From the NCBI RefSeq assembly GCF_002706745.1, contig NZ_CP017702.1, positions 1,240,001-1,304,000 on the forward strand: DNA of 64,000 bases, in the 5' to 3' direction. The translations under genes were made by a program, and so were the position numbers. The DNA is from Companilactobacillus farciminis KCTC 3681 = DSM 20184 (lineage in GTDB: Bacteria > Bacillota > Bacilli > Lactobacillales > Lactobacillaceae). This document shows positions 20,327 to 30,336 of this stretch, in pieces. The notes below the pieces were generated by a model. It saw only the letters and a list, made by a program, of their open reading frames with translations. It was not told the origin of the DNA and did not search any database. Each line of letters opens with the position of its first letter. Within the stretch, counting starts at the first letter, position 1.

Positions 20327-21229
20327 ATGCAAATATCTATGGTTGGCTTAGGCAAGATGGGATTAAATCTTGCGGAAAATATATTGGACAATGGTTATAA
20401 AGTGGCAGGATTTGACATTAATTCTGACGTTAGAGAAAAAGCGTCAAAAAAAGGAATCCATACATTTGACTCAATAGAGAGTTTAGTTGAAGAAATGGAT
20501 CAAGAAAGTATTGTTTGGGTAATGCTTCCAGCAGGAAAAATTACAGACGATTCTGTCAATAAATTAAGTAATTTAATGCATGAAAATGATATTTTGATTG
20601 ATGGCGGAAATTCTGCATATAAAGATTCCATCAGGCATAATGAATTGCTCAAGAAAAGAGGAATTATCTATTTTGATGTTGGAACTTCCGGAGGAACAAA
20701 TGGCGCCAGAAACTGTGGGAATTTCATGATTGGTGGGGATAATAAAAAAGCATTTTCAAAAATTGAGCCAATTTTTGAAAAAATCTCTACTAAGAATGGA
20801 TATCTATATACCGGCAAAGCTGGAAGTGGCCATTATCTAAAAATGATTCATAACGGTATTGAGTATGGAATGATGGAAGCAATCGCAGAAGGTTTTGATA
20901 TTTTAGAACATAGCCAATTTGATTACGATAATGAGTCTGTGGCAAGGGTCTGGAGTAATGGTTCAGTAATAAGAGGCTGGTTGATGGAATTAGCTCAGTC
21001 AGCTTTCTCAAAAGATAGCGATTTAGAGAACATAAAAGGAATTATGCACTCTTCTGGAGAAGGAAGATGGACTGTTGACGAAGCTCTAGAATTAAAAGTA
21101 CCAACTCCTGTAATAGCAACATCCTTAATGATGCGATATAGATCAATGGAAGACGACACATTTACAGGAAAAGTTGTCGCAGCTTTAAGAAATGAATTTG
21201 GTGGTCATCCAATCGATAAAATTGAATGA
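20327..21229 (+). CDS. gnd: 6-phosphogluconate dehydrogenase, short decarboxylating form
   Basis: A 300-residue enzyme of the short (GntZ/YqeC-like, often NAD-preferring) class rather than the 470-residue form. It has the dinucleotide loop MVGLGKMGLN, the IDGGNS and DVGTSGG substrate segments, and the catalytic Lys in GHYLKMIHNGIEYGM near residue 170. It converts 6-phosphogluconate to ribulose-5-phosphate and CO2. It is followed 19 bases later by gluconate kinase, the enzyme that makes its substrate. Confidence 0.92.
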   Translation: MQISMVGLGKMGLNLAENILDNGYKVAGFDINSDVREKASKKGIHTFDSIESLVEEMDQESIVWVMLPAGKITDDSVNKLSNLMHENDILIDGGNSAYKDSIRHNELLKKRGIIYFDVGTSGGTNGARNCGNFMIGGDNKKAFSKIEPIFEKISTKNGYLYTGKAGSGHYLKMIHNGIEYGMMEAIAEGFDILEHSQFDYDNESVARVWSNGSVIRGWLMELAQSAFSKDSDLENIKGIMHSSGEGRWTVDEALELKVPTPVIATSLMMRYRSMEDDTFTGKVVAALRNEFGGHPIDKIE

Positions 21230-21248
21230 TTGAAGAAAGGGATTATAA

Positions 21249-22763
21249 ATGGATTATTTTATTGGCGTAGATATTGGAACAACAAGTACTAAAAGTGAAA
21301 TATTTGATGCTAAAGGAAATCTAGTTGGAAAAAGTCAGAAGGTTTATAAAATATATCAAGACATCCCCGATATGGCTGAAGAGGACCCTAAAGATATCTT
21401 CAACGCTGTTTTGGCGACATTAAATCAAGTAATTCAGGCTGCCGCTATTAGTCCTAAATCAATCAAATTTATTTCCTTTTCTTCGGCAATGCACAGTTTA
21501 TTATTAATGGATAAAAATAATGAACCACTATCTAGAATTTATACGTGGGCAGATAATAGAAGTGCTAAATCAATTGAAGATTTCAAAGATTCTAAAGAAG
21601 GATTTGATATTTATAAAAAAACTGGGGTTCCTATTCATGCAATGACACCTTGGTCAAAACTAATTTGGTTAAAAAAAACAAACCCAGCTTTATTTGATGC
21701 TACTGCAAGGTTTGTTGATATAAAAAGTTATTTATTTTTTAAATTTTTCGGTGAATATTCGGTAGACTATTCAATTGCTTCTGGTAGTGGTTTGTTGAAT
21801 ATTTCAACACTCGATTGGGATGATGAAATTTTAAAGCGGCTAGGTATAAATAGAAAACAGCTTCCCAAGCTTGTAGATACAAATACAATTTTTAAAAATT
21901 TAACAAATGAAGTAAAAAACAAATTGCTTGTGTCAAAAAATACTTCGTTCGTAATTGGTGCTGCAGATGGGCCACTATCCAACTTAGGGTTAGGAGCAAT
22001 CAAAGATGGAGACATTGCAATAACTGTTGGAACTAGTGGAGCTATACGCAAGGTTGTTAATAAACCAATAATTGATCCAGATAGTAAGTTGTTTTGCTAT
22101 TATCTTAGTCGAAATAAGTGGGTAATAGGCGGTGCAACAAATAATGGTGGAAATATATTCCAGTGGTTAAAGAATAATGTATTAAGTACTCCAAATAATC
22201 AATTTGATAGCAAACAAATTAACCGAATTGCCAATACTGTTTCTCCAGGTTCAAACGGTGTATTATTTTATCCCTATTTGAGCGGCGAGCGCGCCCCTAC
22301 ATGGAATACAAACGCTAAAGGCTCTTTCATTGGCTTAAATAGAACACATACAAATGCACATATGGCACGTTCCGCAATGGAGGGTACCATATATAACCTC
22401 TATTCAATATTACTAATGGTCGAAAGTCTTTCTGGGAGTGCTAAAAAAGTTATGGCGGCTGGAGGTTTTGCTAAATCAGAATTGTGGAAACATATCATGA
22501 GTGATGTGTTTGAGACGCCTATTATTGTTCCTGATAATTTTGAAAGTTCCTGTTTAGGTGCGGTATTGATTGGAATGGATGCAGTAAATATAGTTTCAAA
22601 CAATTTTTACGACTCTGGAAATAATAAGGTAAGTACCTATGAGCCTAACAAGGAAAACTTTGAAGTTTATAGAAGACTGTATCCATTGTGGGTTCAAGTA
22701 GGGAATGTTCTAGAAGTTGAATACGATAAAATTACACAAATACAAAACGAAATCAACGGTTAA
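21249..22763 (+). CDS. gntK: gluconate kinase, FGGY family
   Basis: A 504-residue FGGY carbohydrate kinase: N-terminal phosphate loop FIGVDIGTTSTKSE, the substrate region FSSAMHSLLLMD, ADNRS, and C-terminal ATP segments GVLFYPYLSGERAPTWN and AAGGFAKSELW. The pairing with gnd and the match to the GntK group indicate gluconate as substrate, although other aldonates remain possible. No gluconate permease is encoded nearby, so gluconate probably arises inside the cell or enters through another locus. The stop codon abuts that of the convergent regulator. Confidence 0.88.
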   Translation: MDYFIGVDIGTTSTKSEIFDAKGNLVGKSQKVYKIYQDIPDMAEEDPKDIFNAVLATLNQVIQAAAISPKSIKFISFSSAMHSLLLMDKNNEPLSRIYTWADNRSAKSIEDFKDSKEGFDIYKKTGVPIHAMTPWSKLIWLKKTNPALFDATARFVDIKSYLFFKFFGEYSVDYSIASGSGLLNISTLDWDDEILKRLGINRKQLPKLVDTNTIFKNLTNEVKNKLLVSKNTSFVIGAADGPLSNLGLGAIKDGDIAITVGTSGAIRKVVNKPIIDPDSKLFCYYLSRNKWVIGGATNNGGNIFQWLKNNVLSTPNNQFDSKQINRIANTVSPGSNGVLFYPYLSGERAPTWNTNAKGSFIGLNRTHTNAHMARSAMEGTIYNLYSILLMVESLSGSAKKVMAAGGFAKSELWKHIMSDVFETPIIVPDNFESSCLGAVLIGMDAVNIVSNNFYDSGNNKVSTYEPNKENFEVYRRLYPLWVQVGNVLEVEYDKITQIQNEING

Positions 22764-23489
22764 CTATAACTGCTCGTAAATTCTAATTATTCTTTCAAAT
22801 ACAAACAAAACATTTGGGAAAAAATTATTAGAAAATTGATTATAATCATCAGATGGGTAATCGTCTTTACATACGATAGGTAGATCAGATAGATAATTAA
22901 CGGTATTGTCATTGTTACCTGTTATACTAACAACTTCTATATTTTCATCAGAAGCCATTTTTATCTTATCTATTACTTGCCGTGTTTCTCCAGATTTGGA
23001 TATGACAATAAGCGCTGAGATATTATTTAGGTTATTTTCAAAAACACCTATGGAGTCTCCACCAGTCGAGATGAGACATTTCTTGCCGAGCATTAACAGC
23101 TTTTTATAAATATATTCGGCAACTGTTGCTGAAAAACCAGTTGCATAAATATATATATAATTATCGTCTTTCTTATTTAGAATTTGTGCAAAGTTTTCCA
23201 AAATTGAGTTTGGGGTTTCCGATAAAATGGCTTGGGCTTCTGCAGAACGATCTACCTTATCTTTGGACTTATTTAAATATTCAGCTATTTTATAATGCAT
23301 TTCCACAAAACCAGAATAACCTAACTTTTGTGCCAACCGCATCACGGTCGAAGTTGACGTGAAATTTGCCTTTGCAACGCCACGAACCCCCAAATTTAAA
23401 ACTTTCGTATTATTTTCCATAAGAAAATCTAATACTTGCTGTTCATTATCAGTTAAATTATTTACACTTTTAAATTTAGAATATTTCAA
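22764..23489 (-). CDS. RpiR-family regulator with SIS domain
   Basis: Residues 1-75 are the RpiR helix-turn-helix (LTDNEQQVLDFLMEN, STSTVMRLAQKLGYSGFVEMHY) and about 105-235 the SIS domain (YIYATGFSATVAEYIYKKL, ISALIVISKSGETRQV). The start is uncertain: TTG at 23489 has AGGTGA 5 bases upstream, whereas GTG at 23498 lies inside that site; I prefer TTG. The gene converges on gluconate kinase and diverges from the EIIA gene with only 79 bases between, so it probably controls EIIA and perhaps the EIICB operon. Confidence 0.85.
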   Translation of the reverse strand: MKYSKFKSVNNLTDNEQQVLDFLMENNTKVLNLGVRGVAKANFTSTSTVMRLAQKLGYSGFVEMHYKIAEYLNKSKDKVDRSAEAQAILSETPNSILENFAQILNKKDDNYIYIYATGFSATVAEYIYKKLLMLGKKCLISTGGDSIGVFENNLNNISALIVISKSGETRQVIDKIKMASDENIEVVSITGNNDNTVNYLSDLPIVCKDDYPSDDYNQFSNNFFPNVLFVFERIIRIYEQL

Positions 23490-23568
23490 AATAGTCACCT
23501 CATATGTATTTTACATGGATATGACAATCAATTAAAACAATAAAATTAATTAAAGAGAGGTAGTTCTA

Positions 23569-24060
23569 ATGGGTCTATTTGGATTTGGAAAGAAGAAAAC
23601 AATTTTTACTGCACCAGCCTCCGGTCAATTTCAATCTTTGGAAAATGTTGAAGATGAAGTTTTTTCTCAGAAATTAATGGGAGAAGGGTATGGAGTAATA
23701 CCTGATAACAATAAAATTTATTCTCCAATTTCAGGTACCGTAAGTTCTATTTTTGAAACTAAACATGCACTAGGTATCACAACTGATGATGGACTTGAAG
23801 TGCTGGTACACATGGGACTAGATACCGTAGAGTTAAATGGTGAGCCTTTTAATATTATGGTAGAAAAAGGTGAGAAAGTAGATAAAAGTAGGCAATTGGC
23901 TGAAATGGATATAGATAACATAAAGAGCAAAGGTTATGGAACCGTGGTTCTAACAATAGTTACTAATGTTCAAGAGAAAGTTAAGGATTTAAAGTTTCTT
24001 ACAAAGGAATCGGATAAAATTGAATCTGGTCATGAGATTTTAGAAATAAAAAATAATTAA
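23569..24060 (+). CDS. stand-alone PTS EIIA, glucose family
   Basis: A 163-residue Crr-like EIIA: GLFGFGKKK start, then TAPASGQ, KHALGITTDDGLEVLVHMGLD with the phospho-His near residue 84, and GTVVLTIVTN near the end. It accepts phosphate from HPr and can serve EIICB proteins lacking EIIA, here most likely that at 17236. It has its own GAGAGG site and terminator and is divergent from the RpiR gene. It is a near relative of the EIIA at 30410 in the same window. Confidence 0.92.
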   Translation: MGLFGFGKKKTIFTAPASGQFQSLENVEDEVFSQKLMGEGYGVIPDNNKIYSPISGTVSSIFETKHALGITTDDGLEVLVHMGLDTVELNGEPFNIMVEKGEKVDKSRQLAEMDIDNIKSKGYGTVVLTIVTNVQEKVKDLKFLTKESDKIESGHEILEIKNN

Positions 24061-24071
24061 TCTAAACAAAA

Positions 24072-24124
24072 AAGTAAAAGTGACAAATTTGCATTATAAA
24101 CAAATTTTGTCGCTTTTACTTTTA
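24072..24124. terminator. terminator after EIIA, probably bidirectional
   Basis: AGTAAAAGTGACAAATTTG pairs with its near-perfect complement ending TTTTACT across a 9-base loop, with A and T runs on either side. It lies between convergent genes. Confidence 0.85.
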
Positions 24125-24157
24125 AACTGTCGATTAATCAAATATTTCATATTTTTA

Positions 24158-25711
24158 CTAATGATTGCTACCAACAACTTTAACCTTCACTCTTGTTGTA
24201 TCTCCAGGTGCATAGGAAAGAGGAGTCTCTTCAACAGATACGGTTTCAATTGTATTATCAATTGCGCCTGCCTTAATTGCTTGTTGATTAGCCTGTGCTT
24301 CAGCATCTTTAATTGCATCTTTACGGGCGGTTTCAACATATTGATAGACCTTCTCATATTCTCCACCAATCTGAGCAATAGTTGCACCAATAGCATTAGC
24401 AACGCCACCAAATTTATCAGTATAAATTTTAGCAACACCATTCAATTCTTTAGGGGCAATAATAGAGCCACCGCCAACAAGAATAACCGATACGTCTTTG
24501 GAGCTTGTTTTCATTCTATCAATTCCATCTTCTAGAATATTAGTAATCTGTTCCATTGCCTTGTTAGCAACATCATCACTAATTTTTTCAGCAAGAGAAA
24601 CGTTACCAACTTCACACATTCCTAATTTAGCAGCAATATCTGTTGTAGTAACCGTATCTCCTCCGAAAACAATAGCCTTATCAGTTATCTGATATCCAAC
24701 ACTGTCTGGACCAACAGTTACTGAACCGTCAGCCTGTTCACGAACAATGCTTCCACCGCCGAGACCAACAGAATAAATATCAGGCATACGGAAATTAGTT
24801 TGAATACCTCCAACAGTAACCGATTTGGATGATTCACGAGGGAATCCATTTACCAAAACACCAATATCTGAAGTAGTTCCGCCAATATCTAATACCAAGG
24901 CATCTTTTTGTTTAGAAAGGTAAGCGGCACCTCTAATACTATTTGTTGGGCCACTACCAATGGTTAAGATAGGGTGGTCTTTGGCATAGTCCATGGACAT
25001 CAAAGTACCATCATTTTGACAAAGATATTGTCTTGCGTTTGTAATTCCTTCTTGTTTCAAAGCATTATAGAAGCCGTTTGTTACTAATTTAATTACTTTA
25101 AACAAAGCCGTATTTAAAATAGTAGCATTTTCTCTCCCAATCAATCCAATTGAGCCAATGGATGAAGAACAAGAAACAGGGATGTCATCTCCAAGGATAT
25201 CTTTAGCTAGTTTCTCAACTTTATATTCTTGATCATTATTGATTGAAGAAAAGACTCCGACTACGGCAATACCATCAACTTTGCCTTTCCAACTTTCAAG
25301 CACATCTTTTACTTCATCGTCATCAAAGGGGACAATCTCATCTCCATTAAATTCATAGCCACCATGAACTAAAGAATATGTATTAGACAAAATTTTAGTA
25401 ATATCTTCAGGCCACTCAGTGTAGGGAAGGATTGAAGCAGTGGCAGGGTAGCCTACACGAATAACTCCAACTTTCCCAAGATTATGACGTTCAACAATGG
25501 CGTTAGTTGCTTGTGTAGTGCCAAGCATTGCTTCACTAATAGATTTAACATCGATGTTACTTTGTTTAATTACCTCATGAATAGCATTATTAATACCACT
25601 CTCAATATCTTTAGTAGTATGAGTTTTAATATTTGAAATGACTTTCAAATTTTCATCTAAAATCACAGCATCTGTATTGGTACCACCAACATCGATTCCT
25701 AATTTAAACAA
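24158..25711 (-). CDS. hydantoinase/oxoprolinase-family protein (HyuA-like)
   Basis: A protein of about 517 residues with the actin-like ATPase folds of HyuA: KLGIDVGGTNTDAVI at the N-terminus, GTTQATNAIVERH near 80, and LVLDIGGTTSDIGVLVNG near 285. Family members hydrolyse cyclic amides such as hydantoins or 5-oxoproline using ATP. No HyuB partner is present. The start is a TTG at 25711 with AGAGGTGGAG upstream, overlapping the last 8 bases of the DUF917 gene, which implies translational coupling. It ends the three-gene operon with DUF917 and an NCS1 permease. Confidence 0.88.
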   Translation of the reverse strand: MFKLGIDVGGTNTDAVILDENLKVISNIKTHTTKDIESGINNAIHEVIKQSNIDVKSISEAMLGTTQATNAIVERHNLGKVGVIRVGYPATASILPYTEWPEDITKILSNTYSLVHGGYEFNGDEIVPFDDDEVKDVLESWKGKVDGIAVVGVFSSINNDQEYKVEKLAKDILGDDIPVSCSSSIGSIGLIGRENATILNTALFKVIKLVTNGFYNALKQEGITNARQYLCQNDGTLMSMDYAKDHPILTIGSGPTNSIRGAAYLSKQKDALVLDIGGTTSDIGVLVNGFPRESSKSVTVGGIQTNFRMPDIYSVGLGGGSIVREQADGSVTVGPDSVGYQITDKAIVFGGDTVTTTDIAAKLGMCEVGNVSLAEKISDDVANKAMEQITNILEDGIDRMKTSSKDVSVILVGGGSIIAPKELNGVAKIYTDKFGGVANAIGATIAQIGGEYEKVYQYVETARKDAIKDAEAQANQQAIKAGAIDNTIETVSVEETPLSYAPGDTTRVKVKVVGSNH

Positions 25712-26825
25712 GTTCTCCACCTCTATCTTCAACGTAATTCTTATATCTAGTTTCAATAGGCACATAATCTACGTCATATTTAAAGTAACGTGGCCCAACT
25801 GATTTGATCCCTTCGGGAGTTCTCCATTTATCATTAGCGGGAAGTCCTAAGACGTGAACTCGTTTACCATATTTAATTTCTTCATTTGTGACTGGTTGCA
25901 ATGTATCAATATCTACCATAGTAATCAGGTCGGGAGCAGTAGCTAATACTTTACCGTTAACTTTGAAGATAATATTCTCGTTTTGGAAGGAGATACTACC
26001 AGTAGAGTTTTGATCTTTATCTAATCCTTTGATTGTAGTTTCACCAAAATTAAATCCACCTTTAGTGGTATGTTCAATATCTACAATTTTTCCAGTAAAT
26101 AGGCGGAAACCACTGGTAATCTTTAGTAATTCTTTTAAGGCATCATCAACAGAATCATATTCATTGGCATGTTCAATTAATTTACCAATTTTTTGACTCT
26201 TGGTAACGATTCCAAGAACTCCGGCTTCTCTTAATTCTTTTCCAGTTAATCCATCACTAGCACTGGTTGCAGTTGCCCCCATTTGAACAGTAACGTTACG
26301 ACCAATTTTTTCAGCCCATACAGGGTCAATTGTATTGATCAAACTTGTATTACCACGCTCATCAGTCAATACCATCGGAGTGACCGAATGACCAGCAAGA
26401 ACAAATGTAGACATTTGTAATTCAGGGAAGGCACGTCCCATACCATCAGCATCAACTATCGGCATGTTCATATCACTTGCAGCAACGATTGGCATCATTG
26501 AATTGATTCCGCCGGCTTCGATAGGGAAAGTTCCATAAATGTTCTTACCATAGTAGCTCTCCATCATCTCAAATGAACGACGAAATTCACTACCATTTGG
26601 AAATTTTTCCATTGAAACAGCAGGAGCACCAATACCAGAGGCAGAAACAAAAAGTTCATCATCTGGGGCTTCATCCGGAGACAATAATGTGACAGGACCA
26701 TTTTTTTTGATCATTGAAATCGCCATTAACTTACCGATGTATGGATTGCCACCACCACCGGCACCTAATAATGCAGCACCCGTAGCAATTTGGTTAATAT
26801 CTTTTTCGTATAATTCTCTACTCAT
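25704..26825 (-). CDS. DUF917-family protein (S-methyl-thiohydantoin desulfurase-like)
   Basis: A 373-residue member of the DUF917 family, recognised by ATGAALLGAGGGGNPYIG-like N-terminal sequence, the segment FPIEAGGINSMMP and PIVDADGMGRAFPELQM. DUF917 proteins are routinely encoded next to HyuA-like proteins and one characterised group acts on a thiohydantoin, so a cyclic amide substrate is likely here. It is the middle gene of the operon, 27 bases after the permease stop. The precise reaction is not known from sequence. Confidence 0.87.
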   Translation of the reverse strand: MSRELYEKDINQIATGAALLGAGGGGNPYIGKLMAISMIKKNGPVTLLSPDEAPDDELFVSASGIGAPAVSMEKFPNGSEFRRSFEMMESYYGKNIYGTFPIEAGGINSMMPIVAASDMNMPIVDADGMGRAFPELQMSTFVLAGHSVTPMVLTDERGNTSLINTIDPVWAEKIGRNVTVQMGATATSASDGLTGKELREAGVLGIVTKSQKIGKLIEHANEYDSVDDALKELLKITSGFRLFTGKIVDIEHTTKGGFNFGETTIKGLDKDQNSTGSISFQNENIIFKVNGKVLATAPDLITMVDIDTLQPVTNEEIKYGKRVHVLGLPANDKWRTPEGIKSVGPRYFKYDVDYVPIETRYKNYVEDRGGELV

Positions 26826-26852
26826 ATCTATATCGTCTCTTTCTTAACAAGA

Positions 26853-28202
26853 TTATTCAGCGGTTTCTAAAGTGGTTTGTTTCTTGCCGAATAATTTCAT
26901 ACCGACATAGTAAATCAAACCTGAAGCAATAATTACAGTAATTGATTGAATACCCCATGTGAAGAAGTAACCGATCAATGAGCCACCGACCCAAGCAACG
27001 ATTGTTACAACTGGGAATTTATCCGTATGTGTTGGCAATTCATTCTTAGCACGACTCTCATTTAGAACTTTTCTATCACGTTTAAGAATCCAGTAATCAA
27101 CAAACATAATTGATGCGACTGGAGGGAACACAACACCTAGAATAGTTAAAAATGAGGAGAACTTATCAATAACACCGATAACTGATAAGAAAGTACCAAT
27201 ACAACCAGCAATAATAGTAACCCAGGCTCTATTCATATTTACATGAAATACTTGTTTGAAGAAATTAACAATATCAAGACTTGCGGAATAAAGATTCAAA
27301 TCATTAACTTTTACAGATGATAAAACAATTAGTGCTATACCAAATAAACCAGTAAGTTGATAGATGATAGGCATGATCTTACTTGTACCGACAGCATGAG
27401 CCATTAAAACACCAATAACATTAACACCAAGTTCACCAACTAATGTTCCGATAACACAAATCCAAAAGACATCTCTACCGTTTCTTGAACGACGTGTTAA
27501 ATCAGGCATGATAATTGCACCAACAATAAAGTTACCAGTAACCATTGTGATGGCTGAACTTAATGTCATTGCGGCACCAGGGGCGGCCATTGTAACTAAA
27601 GCTGTAACAGTGTGTCCCTTTAACATATTGTAAATAGCAACACCAATAACAACGATGAACGCTGGAACTGAAATATTAGTTGTCCAACTCAATCCTTTAA
27701 AGCCAAAAATAACTGAAAATGTAACAACTAAACCGGTAATGGTTGAAACTACACCGAAATTAGCATTTTTACCTAAAATTGAAACAATCCCTTGAGCAAA
27801 TACAGAATTTTGAATACCAAACCAACCAATCAAACTAATTGCAAAAGCCAAACTAACAAAAGCAGAACCAATTTGTCCAAATCCTGCCCATTTTGAAAGT
27901 AAACTAGTTGCAAGTCCTTCTCGTTGACCTGCTAAACCAAGTCCATATGCAATAAATTGCAAAATAACACTGCCTAGAACTGTTGAGAGAACAGCATCTC
28001 TAAAAGACATTCCATATCCCAATTCAGCTCCTAGCATAAATTGACTCAAACAAACAAAACCACCAATTTGAACCATGAGGATTTTCCACATAGGATCTCT
28101 TTCAGCGTCAGGGACTCGTTGAGTTGAATAATCATCAAACGTTCCTTCGCTTGCTTGTGGTTCTTCTACTGCCGTAGGCGTATCTTCTTTATCCAGATCC
28201 AT
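26853..28202 (-). CDS. NCS1-family permease (CodB-like)
   Basis: A 449-residue membrane protein with about twelve hydrophobic helices and an acidic 35-residue N-terminal tail. The pattern QIGGFVCLSQFMLGAELGYGMSF, NSVFAQGI and the late DYWILKRD match the nucleobase-cation symporter-1 family (cytosine, allantoin and hydantoin permeases). AGGAGG lies before the ATG. As first gene of an operon with DUF917 and HyuA-like enzymes it probably imports their heterocyclic substrate, for example a hydantoin or purine-like ring. Confidence 0.88.
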   Translation of the reverse strand: MDLDKEDTPTAVEEPQASEGTFDDYSTQRVPDAERDPMWKILMVQIGGFVCLSQFMLGAELGYGMSFRDAVLSTVLGSVILQFIAYGLGLAGQREGLATSLLSKWAGFGQIGSAFVSLAFAISLIGWFGIQNSVFAQGIVSILGKNANFGVVSTITGLVVTFSVIFGFKGLSWTTNISVPAFIVVIGVAIYNMLKGHTVTALVTMAAPGAAMTLSSAITMVTGNFIVGAIIMPDLTRRSRNGRDVFWICVIGTLVGELGVNVIGVLMAHAVGTSKIMPIIYQLTGLFGIALIVLSSVKVNDLNLYSASLDIVNFFKQVFHVNMNRAWVTIIAGCIGTFLSVIGVIDKFSSFLTILGVVFPPVASIMFVDYWILKRDRKVLNESRAKNELPTHTDKFPVVTIVAWVGGSLIGYFFTWGIQSITVIIASGLIYYVGMKLFGKKQTTLETAE

Positions 28203-28560
28203 AAAAAAATCCTCCTAAAAAACATTGGTAATGTAATCCAAAGCCAGATGAGAGGTTGATTAGAATTGCATTAGAAATATTAGATTTATTATTAGAGTAC
28301 GATAGCAGAATATTTTGTAATAATCAAGATTGTTAACTAAAAAAGCTTGAAGAAAACGATGTCATTTAGTGGTATAGGACTTTTTCCTTGATTTAGATGT
28401 AAAAAAATGTAAATCATCAACTTACAAAATATCATTAAAATAAATCTAATTTAATATAATAATGAACTTTATTATTAGATAATTTAGCTTGATTATAATA
28501 AATTTATAATGCTACCATATAATATATGTAAGCGAATACAAAATAAGGAGTGACACGTTA
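28203..28560. promoter_or_regulatory. 358-bp divergent promoter region
   Basis: No ORF of note. It holds a TATAAT at 28518-28523, a palindromic cre-like TGTAAGCGAATACA at 28527-28540 (12 of 14 positions), an AAGGAG ribosome site for the reductase, and a 12-base direct repeat TTTATTATTAGA at 28285-28296 and 28468-28479. The long gap suggests several regulator sites shared by the permease operon and the reductase. Confidence 0.5.
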
Positions 28561-30321
28561 ATGGGAAAATTTAAAGATGGCACATATGAGGGTTCCGCTG
28601 AAGGAAATGGTGGAAATATTGAAGTTAAGGTTAATATTCTCAACGACAAAATAAATACTATTGAAGTGAAAGGTTCTGGAGAGACTAACGGAGTCAGTGA
28701 TCCTGCAATCGAGACTATTCCTAGCAGAATTATTGATAATCAATCCTATAATGTTGATGCTGTTACAGGTGCATCTAAAACATCAAATGGTATTAAAAAT
28801 GCCGTAAAAAACGCTTTAACACAAGCTGGCGCTGAATCAGAGTTTTCTATTCGTGTTCATCAAAGTGAAGATGTTAAAGAAAATAGAAATGAAAAGACTA
28901 AATATACAAGTTCCACTAAGACTAATTGGGATTACGAGTCAGATGTTGTTGTAATTGGTGACGGTGCCGCTGGATTGTCTGCAGCAATTGAAGCTGCTTC
29001 TAACGGTGGGTCAGTTCAAGTTATCGAATATACCGCGAACCACCTATCATCAAATACAGCTTTATCAGGAGGGGTTTATTATTCTGGATGCACATCAATT
29101 CAAAGAAAAGCTGGAATTGAGGATTCCATGAAAGAATGGCGTAAATATATTGATGCAGTAAGTGATGGATATGCTGACAAGGACATGATGGATGTTTGGC
29201 AAAAGGAAGCTCCTAAGAATCTTGATTGGCTATTAGATATGGGTGTTAAATTTCCTCAAGATTTGATGTACATGTCGGGTAATGAACTAGCACTATCAAA
29301 TGTGACTAAGCCTGTACCACGTGGTTACATTACAAGTAGACAAAGTGGTTCAGAAATGTCGGATGTTTTATACAAAAAAGCAAAAGAATTAGGAGTACAA
29401 TTCAGTTTTAGTACACTTGCCGAACGTCTTTTCACTGATGAGAATAATGTTGTTATTGGCATAAAAACAAATAAAGGAGATTTCAAAGCTAATAAAGGCG
29501 TTGTAATTGCTTCAGCCGGTTTTTCTAGAAACAAGGAGTGGATTAGAAGTTTTAAACCTGAACTATCAACCGGCGGTTCTTTTGGGTCTGCGCGTCAACA
29601 AGGTGATGGCATTCGAATGGGAATGGACTTAGGTGCCAATATTAGTAATATGTGGATTACTCAGGCGGATACTATAGGTACACAAACTAGTGATACAATG
29701 TGGCCATGTATGGTAATTGCTATTTGGAAATTACCTTGTATGTTTGTTTCTTCAGATGGTAAACGTCATATGCCAGAAGATATGTACTATGAGTATCAGG
29801 CTAAAGAGATAGCAAAACAAGACGGTGGCTTTGTTTGGTCTATCTGGGATCAGTCTATTACTGATAAAGGCGGACAAGTGATTACTGTTCCTGCAGCATC
29901 CGATGGCTGTGAAAATGAAATCAAGAATGGATACTTCAAAAAATCAGATACAATTGAAGGATTAGCAAAACAAATTGATGTTGACCCAGAAACACTAAAA
30001 AACACTTTAGATCATTACAACGAAATGATGCGTAATGGTAAAGATACTGATTTTGGTCGTAAAACTGGTCTTAAAGAAGTAATTAAAGCCCCATTCTACG
30101 CAGCTAAGACTGTTCCTGCTGCCTGTGATACTGCTGGTGGTCTTACAATCAACACTGATTCACAAGTTCTTGATTTGTGGAAGAAACCTATTAAAGGACT
30201 ATATGCAGCAGGTAGTACTACTTCTGGTTGGAGAGGGAAAATCTATCAAGGTAGTGGAACTGCCATTAGCACTGCAATTTGTTTCGGTAGAATTGCCGGT
30301 AAAAACATCATGAAAGATTAA
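28561..30321 (+). CDS. FMN-bind / FAD-dependent reductase (fumarate or urocanate reductase-like)
   Basis: A 586-residue flavoprotein. Residues 1-90 are an FMN_bind domain with the flavinylation motif D-A-V-T-G-A-S, where ApbE-type enzymes attach FMN covalently. Residues about 120-585 are an FAD_binding_2 domain with VVVIGDGAAGLSAAIEAA and the C-terminal GLYAAGSTTSGWRG and GSGTAISTA segments. This layout is that of soluble fumarate, urocanate and acrylate reductases. There is no signal peptide, so it is cytoplasmic. It is divergent from the NCS1-DUF917-HyuA operon, suggesting reduction of a related unsaturated compound, but fumarate itself is equally possible. Confidence 0.88.
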   Translation: MGKFKDGTYEGSAEGNGGNIEVKVNILNDKINTIEVKGSGETNGVSDPAIETIPSRIIDNQSYNVDAVTGASKTSNGIKNAVKNALTQAGAESEFSIRVHQSEDVKENRNEKTKYTSSTKTNWDYESDVVVIGDGAAGLSAAIEAASNGGSVQVIEYTANHLSSNTALSGGVYYSGCTSIQRKAGIEDSMKEWRKYIDAVSDGYADKDMMDVWQKEAPKNLDWLLDMGVKFPQDLMYMSGNELALSNVTKPVPRGYITSRQSGSEMSDVLYKKAKELGVQFSFSTLAERLFTDENNVVIGIKTNKGDFKANKGVVIASAGFSRNKEWIRSFKPELSTGGSFGSARQQGDGIRMGMDLGANISNMWITQADTIGTQTSDTMWPCMVIAIWKLPCMFVSSDGKRHMPEDMYYEYQAKEIAKQDGGFVWSIWDQSITDKGGQVITVPAASDGCENEIKNGYFKKSDTIEGLAKQIDVDPETLKNTLDHYNEMMRNGKDTDFGRKTGLKEVIKAPFYAAKTVPAACDTAGGLTINTDSQVLDLWKKPIKGLYAAGSTTSGWRGKIYQGSGTAISTAICFGRIAGKNIMKD

Positions 30322-30336
30322 ATATACGTATATATA

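Noticed and set aside
24080..24535. Plus-strand Cys-rich ORF opposite the HyuA-like gene
   Set aside because: Mirror frame of conserved HyuA sequence and starts inside the terminator of the EIIA gene.
28285..28479. 12-base repeat TTTATTATTAGA as part of a mobile element or CRISPR-like array
   Set aside because: Only two copies 183 bases apart in very AT-rich DNA, with no flanking mobile genes; kept only as a possible regulator site.
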